From Rhodopila globiformis (GTDB lineage: Bacteria > Pseudomonadota > Alphaproteobacteria > Acetobacterales > Acetobacteraceae): a stretch of DNA of 64,000 nt. Shown one piece after another: positions 1 to 9,004 of the stretch. The notes below the pieces were generated by a model that ran no database searches, had not been told where the DNA came from, and saw nothing but the letters and a program-made list of their open reading frames with translations. The stretch spans positions 24,966-88,965 of the forward strand of contig NZ_NHRY01000075.1 in NCBI RefSeq assembly GCF_002937115.1, in the 5' to 3' direction. Each line of letters starts with the position of its first letter. Positions within the stretch are counted from its first letter, which is position 1. The position numbers and the translations under genes are program-made.

Positions 1-470
1 AGCCCGCGATGGCGGGCCGCCTCCTCGGTCAGCGGCGAATTGACTTCGAGGATGCGTGGAACACGCAACCGCCTGGCAAGCGCGGCGCCGGTGCGGTGGA
101 ACAACGCGTGCCGCTCGTAGATCAGGTCGGGCGCCGGGGCGTCCCGCAGGACCGCGGCAATGCGCGCGGGCAACGCGCGGTCGTGGGCCAGTAACTCAAG
201 CTCGCGGCGCACCGCCGGGCCCAGGGCCGCTTCTGGATCAAGGCCGAGCGTCCTGGCCTCCCGCTGCAGCATGTCGGTATCGACGCCGATGGGCAGTTCG
301 ATCATCCGTCCCGGCGGCGGCGCGTTGCCGGCGCCGAGCCGGGTGCTCAGCACCGTGACCTCATGGCCAAGCCGCGCCATGGCGGTGACGACAGACCGGA
401 CATGCACCGAGCCGCCCTTGTCGCCCAGCGTCGGAATGCCGCGATCGAAATTGAGGTAGAGGATGCGCAT
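1..470 (-). CDS. GT4-type glycosyltransferase, N-terminal part (cut by window edge)
   Basis: Only the first 156 codons are inside the window. The protein begins MRILYLNFDRGIP and carries KGGSVHVR near residue 19, the sugar-nucleotide/acceptor loop usual at the N-terminus of GT-B glycosyltransferases. It is inferred to transfer a sugar in surface-polysaccharide assembly at the cytoplasmic face of the inner membrane. The ATG lies 5 bases after the stop of the upstream glycosyltransferase, so the two are almost certainly co-transcribed and possibly translationally coupled. Donor and acceptor cannot be told from the fragment. Confidence 0.8.
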   Translation of the reverse strand, partial: MRILYLNFDRGIPTLGDKGGSVHVRSVVTAMARLGHEVTVLSTRLGAGNAPPPGRMIELPIGVDTDMLQREARTLGLDPEAALGPAVRRELELLAHDRALPARIAAVLRDAPAPDLIYERHALFHRTGAALARRLRVPRILEVNSPLTEEAARHRG

Positions 471-475
471 GGCGG

Positions 476-3121
476 TCACTCCGCCGCGGCCAGGGTGATG
501 CCGGGCGACAAGGCGAGGGCCGTGCCTGGGGCCAAATCGGGGGCCAAATCGGGGGCCAAATCGGGAACCGTGTCGGGAACGATGCCGGGGACCGTATCGG
601 GCGCCGTGTCGGGCGCTTCGACGGCCTCGCAGGTCAGCCGCCCGACCAGTCCGCGCAGCGCCCGGGTGTTTTGCCAGCAGTCGAAGCACTGTTCCAGGCG
701 CGCCCGGGCTTCCGCCGCCAGGCGGCGGCCAAGCGCCGGGTCGCCGAGCAGCCGCGTCATCGCGGCCGCCAGGGCTCTGGGATCATTCGGCGGCACCAGC
801 AGGCCGGTGCGCTCGTGCTCCACCACCTCGGGAATGCCGGAGATGGCGGTGGAGACGACCGGGACGCCGGTTGCCATCGCCTCGACGATCACGTTGGGAA
901 TGCCGTCGCGGTCGCCGTCCTCGGCGATGCGCGGCGGCAGGGCGAACAGGTCGGCCTGCGCGAACAGGCCGATCAGGCGCTCGTGCGTCATGGCGCCGTC
1001 GAGGCTGACCAGACGATCGAGCCCGCGTGCCGCGATGTCGGTCGCAAGCTGGTCGCGCAGCGGGCCGGCGCCGACGATGCGACAGCGGAACGGCACGCCT
1101 TGGCGCTTCAGCACGGCGCAGGCGGCAAGCAGGTCGTCCAGGCCCTTCTTCGGCACAAGACGGGCCACGCACAGGATCAACGGCGGCTGACCCGCGGCGG
1201 CGAATTCATACGGCGGCGCCCGGTAGCGGAAGCGGGACAGGTCGATGCCGTGATAGACCAGGTTGATCTTGCCGTGCTGGTCGCCCGGCACGATGCCGCG
1301 CAGATGGGCGACGTTGTAGTGGGTGCAGGTGGCGACGAACGACGCGGCGCGGATGCGGCCGGCGACCAAATGCGGCGGCGTCAGGTAGATGTCCTTGGCG
1401 TGCGCGGTGAAGCTGAACCGCAGGCCGGTCATCATGCTGACCAGGTGCGCCACCTCCGACGGTGCGTTGGCGAAATGCGCATGCAGGTGGGTGATGCCGC
1501 GCCGGCGCGCCTCGCTGGCGAAGAAGCCGGCCCGCAGGAACTGCCGCCAGGACGAAAGCAGCGGCGCCGACGTGACCGAGAGCCTCAGGGCATGGGAGAA
1601 CGCGCGCGCATAGCCGGCGGGCGACGCGGCGGCCGCGGCGGCATGGCCGCGCCCCAGCGCAACCAGCTTGCGGCCCCAGGTCACGGGCAGGTGCGACAGC
1701 GCGGCGCGCACCTGCGCCACCAGCGGATGATGCGGCGGCGGTTCGGGCGGCAGCAGCGAGAAGATGTCAAGATGCTCGCCGAGCGCCTCCATGGCGCAGA
1801 TTTCGTTGAGAATGAACGTTTCGCTCAGGCGCGGATAGCGCTTCATCACGTAGGCGACGCGGCGTCCGGAGGCCGGTAACGGGGCAAGCTCGGTGACCGC
1901 CGCGGCCGCGCGCGCCGCGCCATCCAGCGGGATCGCATCCCATTGCGGCGTGGTTTCCACGCGGCCGGCCAGCACGCGCGGCAGCAGGCGCGCCAGTGTC
2001 CGGGCCAGATCGGCGCCCTCCTCGGCGACGTGCACGAGCCCGAGCCGTTCCAGCATGCGCGCCCGCATCAGTTGCTCGACCCGCGGGGTGCTGCGGGGGA
2101 CGATGATGGCCGGCTTGCGCGCGGCGAGGATCTCGGCCGTGGTGTTGTAGCCGCCCATCGACACGATGACGTCGGCCTGCGCCAGCAACGGCAGCAGGTT
2201 CGTGGTGAACGGCAGGATCGCCGTCCCGGGCCGCCCCGCCACCGCGCGCCGGAGCGCGTCCATCTGCCCGGCCGACATCAGCGGCCCGGGCACCAGCAGG
2301 GACGAGGTTGCCTGCGGCGGCAACGCGGCGAGGGCATCGAGATAGGCCGCCATCATGGCGTGGCCGTCGCCGCCGCCGCCGACGGTGACCAGCACGCGCA
2401 ACCCGGGCGCGTCGTGCAGGCCGGGCCAGGGCTGGTCCACCGCCGCCGCGGCCGGCCGGCCGACATAGCCGACGTACCGCAGCTTCGCGGCGACGGCGGG
2501 GGGCATTTCATACGCCTGAGAAACATCGAAGATGTCGCGGCTGCCGTACACCAGGATGCGGTCGTAGGCGTGCTCGAGGAGTTCGTAGATTTCCTCGTCC
2601 TGCCAGAGTTTGCGGACGACGTCGGGGCTGTCGATGATGTCGCGCAGGCCCAGCACGACACGGGTGTTCGGCATTTCCTGCCGTACCATGGCCAGCATCG
2701 GCAGCAGTTCGTTCTTCATGCCGGCGGGCGCATGGTCGACCAGGATGACGTCGGGCCGTTCCCTCGCGACGGTGTTGAGGATCAGCGCCTCGCGGTAGCC
2801 CTTGACCAGCCCGAACGGGCTGCCCGCGCCATGCGCGGCATATCGTTCCGCTCCAGTCTTGACCACGGGCGGCAGTGGTTGCACCCTCAGTCCGGGCGGC
2901 AGGTCCCAGGACCGGATCACCGGGGAGCCGCTGAGCAGGAGCACGTCGCAGTTCCGCCACGGCGCGAGCAGCGCTTCCGCAACGGCGAGGTTGCGGCGCA
3001 GGTGGCCCAGGCCGAATGTGTCGTGTGAGTAAAGAACGACGCGGCGGCGCGGGCCGTCCGCCGAAAGTGCCCCGTCGATCTGGAATGGCTGGGCAGAAAA
3101 TGCGGTGCCGCCGTCGGCCAT
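476..3121 (-). CDS. Two-domain glycosyltransferase (GT28/MurG-like + GT4) with repeat tail
   Basis: About 881 residues with two GT-B modules in one chain. The first module (about 1-380) has an N-terminal YSHDTFGLGHLRR loop and the late MGGYNTTAE motif of MurG/GT28-like enzymes. The second (about 400-815) starts with YVMKRYPRLSETFI and has the GT4 nucleotide-sugar signature GIPNVIVEAMATG followed by GLLVPPND. The last 60 residues are a low-complexity tail of repeated (A/V)PD(T/L) units encoded by a roughly 12-bp tandem repeat. I chose the ATG at 3121 because a GGAGG lies just upstream; an in-frame extension of 63 codons has no such site. It probably makes two successive linkages of an exported polysaccharide with the following gene. 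Substrates are unknown. Confidence 0.82.
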   Translation of the reverse strand: MADGGTAFSAQPFQIDGALSADGPRRRVVLYSHDTFGLGHLRRNLAVAEALLAPWRNCDVLLLSGSPVIRSWDLPPGLRVQPLPPVVKTGAERYAAHGAGSPFGLVKGYREALILNTVARERPDVILVDHAPAGMKNELLPMLAMVRQEMPNTRVVLGLRDIIDSPDVVRKLWQDEEIYELLEHAYDRILVYGSRDIFDVSQAYEMPPAVAAKLRYVGYVGRPAAAAVDQPWPGLHDAPGLRVLVTVGGGGDGHAMMAAYLDALAALPPQATSSLLVPGPLMSAGQMDALRRAVAGRPGTAILPFTTNLLPLLAQADVIVSMGGYNTTAEILAARKPAIIVPRSTPRVEQLMRARMLERLGLVHVAEEGADLARTLARLLPRVLAGRVETTPQWDAIPLDGAARAAAAVTELAPLPASGRRVAYVMKRYPRLSETFILNEICAMEALGEHLDIFSLLPPEPPPHHPLVAQVRAALSHLPVTWGRKLVALGRGHAAAAAASPAGYARAFSHALRLSVTSAPLLSSWRQFLRAGFFASEARRRGITHLHAHFANAPSEVAHLVSMMTGLRFSFTAHAKDIYLTPPHLVAGRIRAASFVATCTHYNVAHLRGIVPGDQHGKINLVYHGIDLSRFRYRAPPYEFAAAGQPPLILCVARLVPKKGLDDLLAACAVLKRQGVPFRCRIVGAGPLRDQLATDIAARGLDRLVSLDGAMTHERLIGLFAQADLFALPPRIAEDGDRDGIPNVIVEAMATGVPVVSTAISGIPEVVEHERTGLLVPPNDPRALAAAMTRLLGDPALGRRLAAEARARLEQCFDCWQNTRALRGLVGRLTCEAVEAPDTAPDTVPGIVPDTVPDLAPDLAPDLAPGTALALSPGITLAAAE
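495..615. repeat. Approx. 12-bp minisatellite in the glycosyltransferase 3' end
   Basis: Tandem copies of a unit close to GGGGCCAAATCG, three of them almost perfect at about 531-565 and the rest diverged. They are in frame and encode the proline/aspartate-rich C-terminal tail of the glycosyltransferase. Copy number is likely to vary between strains. Confidence 0.8.
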
Positions 3122-3320
3122 GGTCCATCCTCCCCGTTCGGCTCCGGGTCCCGAAGCCGTTGATGTTACCGTTCCCGTTGTCGCCGAGGCACGACTGTGG
3201 CCAACATCGGCCTCCAGGCGTCGCCTTGACGCATGCCTGATGCCGGGAGAGGATAATCGCGCTGGCTGACGAGAGCCTGACCTGCCGCCGAAAGCGTGCA
3301 GTTTCATCAACCAGTAATAT

Positions 3321-3354
3321 TTGACAGACTTTCAACTTATGTACTAATGGCACG
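3321..3354 (+). promoter_or_regulatory. Candidate promoter of the two-component operon, leaderless start
   Basis: A consensus TTGACA at 3321-3326 is followed, 15-17 bases later, by an AT-rich TACTAAT region at 3342-3348. This ends only a few bases before the response-regulator ATG at 3355, and no Shine-Dalgarno sequence is visible. If the promoter is used as placed, the mRNA starts at or next to the ATG. The placement is inference from sequence alone. Confidence 0.45.
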
Positions 3355-4029
3355 ATGCGCGTCCTGGTCGTCGAAGATAACGAGAAGCTGGCTGATCTGC
3401 TGACAAGCCGGCTCACCGAACAAGGTTATGCCGTCGATGCCGCGGCCAGCATTGACGCAGCCGCAGCAATGCTGGAAGTCGTTTCATTCGATCTGGTCGT
3501 TCTTGACCTCACACTGCCTGACGGCGACGGGCGGGCATTCCTGCGGGCATTGCGCGCTGCGGGCAATGGCGTGCCGGTACTGGCGGCAACCGCGCGCAGC
3601 GACCTGCTGGAGCGGGTGTGCACGCTGGACGACGGTGCCGACGATTATCTGGTGAAACCTTTTTCGACCGAGGAACTGCTGGCACGGGTGCGGGCGCTGC
3701 TGCGCCGCCCGCGCGTGACGCTCGATACCGTCCTGGCAGTCGGCAATATTGCGCTGGATACAGCGAGCATGGCACTGAGCATTGACGGCGCCGCCACGGA
3801 GATACAACGGCGGGAACTCAGCGTCCTTGCCGTCCTGCTGCGCGACCAGGGCCGCCTGGTGCCGCGGCGGGTACTTGAGGAGGCGATCTATTCGCTCGAC
3901 GACGAAGTGACGCCGAACGCACTGGAGGCGGCGGTTTCACGCCTGCGGCGGCGACTCGAACAGCAGGGCGCGAGCGTGCGCATCGCCACGATGCGTGGCC
4001 TCGGCTATATCCTTTCGGAGCAGTCATGA
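3355..4029 (+). CDS. OmpR/PmrA-type response regulator
   Basis: A 224-residue DNA-binding regulator with a receiver domain (1-115) and a winged-helix effector domain (about 125-222). The acidic pair E7/D8, phospho-acceptor D51 (VVLDLTLPDGDG) and the conserved lysine in DDYLVKPF are all present. The effector domain ends with the typical MRGLGYIL wing. Its stop overlaps the start of the histidine kinase by 4 bases, so both are made from one transcript. The family is QseB/PmrA-like. The regulon is unknown, although the divergent glycosyltransferase operon is a natural candidate target. Confidence 0.93.
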   Translation: MRVLVVEDNEKLADLLTSRLTEQGYAVDAAASIDAAAAMLEVVSFDLVVLDLTLPDGDGRAFLRALRAAGNGVPVLAATARSDLLERVCTLDDGADDYLVKPFSTEELLARVRALLRRPRVTLDTVLAVGNIALDTASMALSIDGAATEIQRRELSVLAVLLRDQGRLVPRRVLEEAIYSLDDEVTPNALEAAVSRLRRRLEQQGASVRIATMRGLGYILSEQS

Positions 4030-5462
4030 CCGACACCGCGCAATCACCCACGCTGATCCGGCTGCTCACGATGCGGATCTCGATTGTCGCCGGCGTGGCG
4101 GTGCTGCTGATGCTGGCGGCGTTCGTTGCGCAGTACCTGGCGGACCCGGAAGAGCTCGTGCGGATGGTGCTGGAAACCGAGGCGAAATGTATTGCCGAGG
4201 CTGTCGCCAACGGCAACGTGCCCGCGCAGTGGGCACATTACCGTGATTATCCGCAGGCCTACGGCTTTCGCGTGTTCCAGAAGGGACTGCCGCCCGGCAA
4301 GCGCCTGCTGGCACAGGTCAATGACGCTGCCATGCCTGCCATGCCCGCGTCAGTACCCAACAAGCGGGATCCCATACTGGCTTTGAACGAGGAGTTCGGA
4401 GCGCTGTCCGGGCCGGGCGGACCCAGGGATCATCGTGGTTGGATGATTACCCACCGCGTTGCGGTCCATGGCCACGGCTTCTGGGTGCAGGCCGTTCTGC
4501 GCAGCGATCCCGCCGGGCTGCGGTGGATGATGCTCGGCCAGGAGGTGCTGATGCGCGTGCTGCTGCCGTCGGGCCTGTTGATCCTGGTGATGGCATGCGC
4601 CGTGCTGTGGGTGATCCGGTCCGCGTTGCTGCCGCTGCAGCGGGTGGCGCGGGAAACCCGTGCCCTGGCCGACATGGTCGCCCAGGGCGAGCGCATGCAG
4701 CCGCTGGCCAAGGATGGCCTCACCCTGGAAATGCGCGAGGTGGTGCGCGCCCTGAACGGCATGACCGCGCGGCTGAACGCAACGATCGCGCGGGAGCGGG
4801 CGTTCGCGGCGGATGTGGCGCATGAGCTGCGCACGCCGCTTGCGGTCCTACGCCTGCAACTGGCGGAACTCCCGCCCGGACAGGTCGCGCGGCAGTTGGA
4901 TGAGGAGGTCGCGGCCCTTGCGCACCTGGTCGGCCAGTTGCTGCGCTTTGCGCAGGCCGAAGAGGCGATGGCAAGCGAGCGCCGCCCCTGCAACCTGTCC
5001 GCCATCGCCCGCGATGTCTGCGAGGAACTGGCGCCGTCGGCACTGCGGCGGCGCCAGGAACTGAGCTTCGTGGCGCCGGACGAATCCTTGATCGTTTCGG
5101 GCAACCCGACGCTGCTGGACGTTGCGGTGCGCAACCTCGTGGACAATGCCTTGCGCGTCTCTCCGGTCGAGGGCCTCGTAACGGTCAGCATCCTGGCACA
5201 GGGACTGGCGGTGGAAGACAGCGGGCCAGGTGTGCCGGACGCTCACAAGCCGCGCGTGTTCGACCGCCTCTGGCAAGCCGATCGGCGCCGTGGCGGCGCG
5301 GGGATCGGCCTCGCACTGGTTCGCCGCGTCATGCAATTGCACGACGGTGCGGTCACAGTGGAGGATTGTTCCGATGGCGGCGCACGGTTCGTGCTGACAT
5401 TCGTCCATGTCCAGCCGGTCTGCTGCAGGATGGGCGAACCCGCGCCGGCGGTGGTTGGCTGA
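4026..5462 (+). CDS. Sensor histidine kinase
   Basis: A 478-residue inner-membrane kinase that should phosphorylate the preceding response regulator. It has a membrane segment at about 14-36, a periplasmic region of about 140 residues, a second membrane segment at about 175-200, HAMP, then the dimerisation/phosphorylation site VAHELRTP with His266. The ATPase domain carries the N box (NLVDNALR), the G1 box (VEDSGPGVPD) and the G2 box (GGAGIGLALV). The arrangement matches QseC/PmrB-type kinases. The sensed signal cannot be told from the sequence. Confidence 0.92.
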   Translation: MTDTAQSPTLIRLLTMRISIVAGVAVLLMLAAFVAQYLADPEELVRMVLETEAKCIAEAVANGNVPAQWAHYRDYPQAYGFRVFQKGLPPGKRLLAQVNDAAMPAMPASVPNKRDPILALNEEFGALSGPGGPRDHRGWMITHRVAVHGHGFWVQAVLRSDPAGLRWMMLGQEVLMRVLLPSGLLILVMACAVLWVIRSALLPLQRVARETRALADMVAQGERMQPLAKDGLTLEMREVVRALNGMTARLNATIARERAFAADVAHELRTPLAVLRLQLAELPPGQVARQLDEEVAALAHLVGQLLRFAQAEEAMASERRPCNLSAIARDVCEELAPSALRRRQELSFVAPDESLIVSGNPTLLDVAVRNLVDNALRVSPVEGLVTVSILAQGLAVEDSGPGVPDAHKPRVFDRLWQADRRRGGAGIGLALVRRVMQLHDGAVTVEDCSDGGARFVLTFVHVQPVCCRMGEPAPAVVG

Positions 5463-5690
5463 TCGGCTCCTGCCTGAGTCCGGAGGGCTTGGCGGTGGCG
5501 TTGCTCGAGCAGGCGTTGAGCCCCGCCGCATTGGTCCGGCCTGCTGGCGGCGTGCAAATGCGGCCGCGTCGGCGGCTGTCGTGCTGCCGCAAGAGTGAGA
5601 ATTTCTGCTGGATCACGCTCGCCGTTGACATCATGACGCGGATGGTAACCGGCTTCTATCAGATCACTTATCCCACCGCCCTCGGCTGCC

Positions 5691-6212
5691 TCACGCCGAC
5701 GTCGTCCGGTGCCGCCGCCGCAGGAACTGCGCATCGATGATCAGCGCCGCGACGCCGCAGACGATCGCCGCGTCCGCCACGTTGAACACATACCAGGACA
5801 GGTCGCCCCAGGGCGTGTTCACATGCGCATGGATGAAATCAACCACGGCGCCGAACCGCACCCGGTCGATGACATTGCCGATCGCCCCGCCGGCGATGGC
5901 GCCGATGGCGGTGCCGACGATGGCGTCCTCGGCCCGCCGCAGCCACACGCCCAGCGCCGCCACCACCGCCAGCGACACCGCCGCCAGCGCCACATGCCCC
6001 CAGGCGCCCAGGCCGTTCAGCATGCCGAACGTCACCCCCCGGTTCCACACCATCGTCAGGTTCAGCACCGGCAGCAGCACCACCTGCCGCACCGCCTCCA
6101 GGTGAAGCACGTTCAGCACCCACCATTTGCTTGCCTGGTCCGCCGCCAGCACCACCAGACCGGCGGCAATGCCCAGCGGCACGTAGCTGCCGCGCCTCAC
6201 GCCGGCTTGCAT
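5691..6212 (-). CDS. lspA: Lipoprotein signal peptidase (signal peptidase II)
   Basis: A 173-residue integral membrane aspartic peptidase that cleaves the signal peptide of prolipoproteins after lipid attachment. Family motifs are present: an N-terminal DQASKWW, then GNVIDRVRFGAVVDFI and FNVADAAI, with the two catalytic aspartates in VVDF and NVAD. The ATG at 6212 gives the normal length and overlaps the end of ileS by 16 bases. The ileS-lspA order is common in proteobacteria and implies co-transcription. The lipoproteins at 21.5 and 25.0 kb would be substrates. Confidence 0.95.
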   Translation of the reverse strand: MQAGVRRGSYVPLGIAAGLVVLAADQASKWWVLNVLHLEAVRQVVLLPVLNLTMVWNRGVTFGMLNGLGAWGHVALAAVSLAVVAALGVWLRRAEDAIVGTAIGAIAGGAIGNVIDRVRFGAVVDFIHAHVNTPWGDLSWYVFNVADAAIVCGVAALIIDAQFLRRRHRTTSA

Positions 6213-9004
6213 ACCAGCCCCGACTCCACTGCATCCGCGCAGCGCAGGCACAGCGTCGGATGCGTCGTGTTCGTCCCCACCTCCGGCAGCACCCTCCAGC
6301 AGCGGACGCATTTCTCGCCGGGCGCGGGCGTGACCTTCGCGAGGGGTTCGCCCGTGTCCAACCCGAGTTTGACGGAGGAGACGATCGCGATCTCGGCCCA
6401 TGCGGCTTCATCCAATAATGTCTGGTGCGCCTCGTCCAGCGGCAGCTCGACCGCCGCCTGCAGCGAGGAGCCAATGAGGTTCGCCTTGCGGGCTTCCTCG
6501 ATCGGGATGGTGATCCGGCGGCGGATGCCGCGGATCGTCTCCCACCTGGCGGCCAGCGCCTCGTCGCGCCAATGCGCCGGCAGCACCGGGAACAGTTCCA
6601 GGTGGACGCTGGAGTCCGCGCCGAACCGGGCGGTCCAGGCTTCCTCGGCGGTGAAGCACAGCACCGGCGCCAGCCAGGTGCACAGGCAGCGGTGCAGGTG
6701 GTCCAGCACGGTGCGGGCGGCGCGGCGGCGCAGGCTGTCCGGGCGGTCGCAGTAGATCGCGTCCTTGCGGATGTCGAAGTAGAACGCCGACAGATCGACC
6801 GCGCAGAAATTGTGCAGCTCGGGATAGACGCCGGTCCAGTCGTAGGACTCGACCGAGGCGCGGATGCGGGCGTCCAGCTCGGTCAGCCGGTGCAGCACCC
6901 AGCGCTCCAGTTCCGGCATGTCCGCTTCCGGCACGCACTCGGCCTCGGAGAAGCCGTGCAGGCTGCCCAGCACCCAGCGCAGCGTGTTGCGCAGCCGGCG
7001 GTACAGCTCCGCCTGCTGCTTCAGGATTTCGGGGCCGATGCGCAGGTCTTCGGTGGTGTCGGAGGACATCACCCACAGCCGCAGAATATCGACGCCGAAC
7101 TTGGCGGCGACCTCCTCCGGCGCGACGGTGTTGCCCAGCGACTTGGACATCTTGCGGCCTTTTTCGTCATTGACGAAGCCGTGCGTCAGCACCGCCTTGA
7201 ACGGCGCGCGGCCACGGGTGCCGACGGCTTCCAGCAGCGACGAGTGGAACCAGCCGCGATGCTGGTCCGAGCCTTCCAGGTACAGGTCCGCCGGCCACGG
7301 CAGCCCGCGCTTCTCCAGCACGAAGGCGTGCGTCGAGCCCGACTCAAACCAGACGTCGACGATGTCCATGACCTGCTCGTACTCGTCCGGATTGTAGTCC
7401 GGCCCCAGGAAGCGACTGGGCGGCGAGGAATACCAGGTGTCGGCGCCTTCCTTCTCGAACGCCGCGACGATCCGCTGGACCACCGCCGGATCGCGCAGCG
7501 GCTGCCCCGTCCGCTTCTCGACGAACACGGTGATCGGCACGCCCCAGGCGCGCTGGCGGCTGATGCACCAGTCCGGCCGCGAGGCGACCATCGAGCCGAT
7601 GCGGTTGCGCCCCTGGTCGGGCACGAACTTCGTAATGGCAATGGCGGCCAGCGCCTTGCCGCGGATGTCGTGCGGCCCGTCCATCGGGATGAACCATTGC
7701 GGCGTGGCGCGGAAGATCAGCGGCGCTTTCGACCGCCAGGAGCACGGGTACGAGTGCACGATCTTGCCGCGCGCCAGGAGGTTCCCCGCCCCTTGCAGCG
7801 CCGCGCAGACCGGGTCCGCCGCCTTGTAGACATGCGCGCCGGCGAACAGCGGCACCCAGGCGTTGAAGGTGCCGTCGTCGCCGACCGTCTCCGGAATGTC
7901 CAGGCCGTGCGCGCGGCCGAGGATGAAGTCGTCCTCGCCATGGCCCGGGGCGATGTGCACGAAGCCGGTGCCGGCCTCGGTGGTGACGAAGTCGCCCAGC
8001 AGCAGCGGCGTGTCCTGCTCGTACCCCTGCCCGCGCAGCGGATGCGCCAGGATGGTGTCGGCAAGCTCCGCGCCCTTCAGCGTGGCCAGGACGGTGTGCG
8101 CGGTGATGCCGGTATCCGCCAGAACCGTCGGCAGCAGCGCCTCGGCGACGACGATCTTTTCCCCGGCCCGCGCCAGCGAGCCCTCGGCGACGCCGTCAAC
8201 CTGCACGACGGCATAGTCGAATTCGGCGCCGGCGGCGACAGCGCGGTTGCCGGGCATGGTCCAGGGGGTGGTGGTCCAGATCACCACCGCGGCGCCCTCC
8301 AGCGCCGGGACACTGGCCTTGACCACGGGGAAGCGGACCCAGATCGTGGTGCTGGTGTGGTCGTGGTACTCGATCTCGGCCTCGGCCAGGGCAGTCTTTT
8401 CCACCGGCGACCACATCACCGGACGCAGGCCGCGGTACAGGCTGCCGTTCAGCAGGAACTTGCAGATCTCGGCGGCGATGGCGGCCTCGGACGGATAGTC
8501 CATGGTGGCATAGCGCTCGCCCCAGGCGCCCTCGACGCCCAGGCGGCGGAACTCCTGCCGCTGCACGTCCATCCAGTGATTGGCGTAGGCGCGGCATTCG
8601 GCGCGGAAGTCCAGGATCGGCACCGCGTCCTTGTCCTGCTTGCGGGCGCGGTATTCTTCCTCGATCTTCCACTCGATCGGCAGGCCGTGGCAGTCCCAGC
8701 CGGGGATGTAGTTGGCGTTGTAGCCGGCCATCTGCCGGGTGCGGTTGATGACGTCCTTCAGGATCTTGTTCAGCGCCGTGCCGATGTGCAGGTGGCCGTT
8801 GGCGTAGGGCGGCCCGTCATGCAGGATGAACAACGGCCGTTCAGCCGCGGCGGCGCGCAGCTTGCTCCAGAGGTCGACCGCGTCCCACTTCGCCAGGATC
8901 TGCGGCTCCTTCTTCGGCAGGTCGCCGCGCATGGGGAAGCTGGTCTGCGGCAGGAACACCGTGTCGCGGTAGTCGCGCTGGGAGTCGGTGACGGCGTCGT
9001 TCAT
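6197..9004 (-). CDS. ileS: Isoleucyl-tRNA synthetase
   Basis: A 935-residue class I aminoacyl-tRNA synthetase that charges tRNA-Ile. The HIGH-type signature (GHLHIGTALNKILKD) lies near residue 65, and the KMSKS loop (GRKMSKSLGN) is present. A CP1 editing region lies between them and an anticodon-binding domain follows. The C-terminus has a CxxC...CxxC zinc-binding module (CVRC and CLRC), as in bacterial IleS of this type. The ATG at 9004 gives the expected N-terminus; upstream in-frame codons are low-complexity and lack family similarity. Confidence 0.97.
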   Translation of the reverse strand: MNDAVTDSQRDYRDTVFLPQTSFPMRGDLPKKEPQILAKWDAVDLWSKLRAAAAERPLFILHDGPPYANGHLHIGTALNKILKDVINRTRQMAGYNANYIPGWDCHGLPIEWKIEEEYRARKQDKDAVPILDFRAECRAYANHWMDVQRQEFRRLGVEGAWGERYATMDYPSEAAIAAEICKFLLNGSLYRGLRPVMWSPVEKTALAEAEIEYHDHTSTTIWVRFPVVKASVPALEGAAVVIWTTTPWTMPGNRAVAAGAEFDYAVVQVDGVAEGSLARAGEKIVVAEALLPTVLADTGITAHTVLATLKGAELADTILAHPLRGQGYEQDTPLLLGDFVTTEAGTGFVHIAPGHGEDDFILGRAHGLDIPETVGDDGTFNAWVPLFAGAHVYKAADPVCAALQGAGNLLARGKIVHSYPCSWRSKAPLIFRATPQWFIPMDGPHDIRGKALAAIAITKFVPDQGRNRIGSMVASRPDWCISRQRAWGVPITVFVEKRTGQPLRDPAVVQRIVAAFEKEGADTWYSSPPSRFLGPDYNPDEYEQVMDIVDVWFESGSTHAFVLEKRGLPWPADLYLEGSDQHRGWFHSSLLEAVGTRGRAPFKAVLTHGFVNDEKGRKMSKSLGNTVAPEEVAAKFGVDILRLWVMSSDTTEDLRIGPEILKQQAELYRRLRNTLRWVLGSLHGFSEAECVPEADMPELERWVLHRLTELDARIRASVESYDWTGVYPELHNFCAVDLSAFYFDIRKDAIYCDRPDSLRRRAARTVLDHLHRCLCTWLAPVLCFTAEEAWTARFGADSSVHLELFPVLPAHWRDEALAARWETIRGIRRRITIPIEEARKANLIGSSLQAAVELPLDEAHQTLLDEAAWAEIAIVSSVKLGLDTGEPLAKVTPAPGEKCVRCWRVLPEVGTNTTHPTLCLRCADAVESGLVCKPA

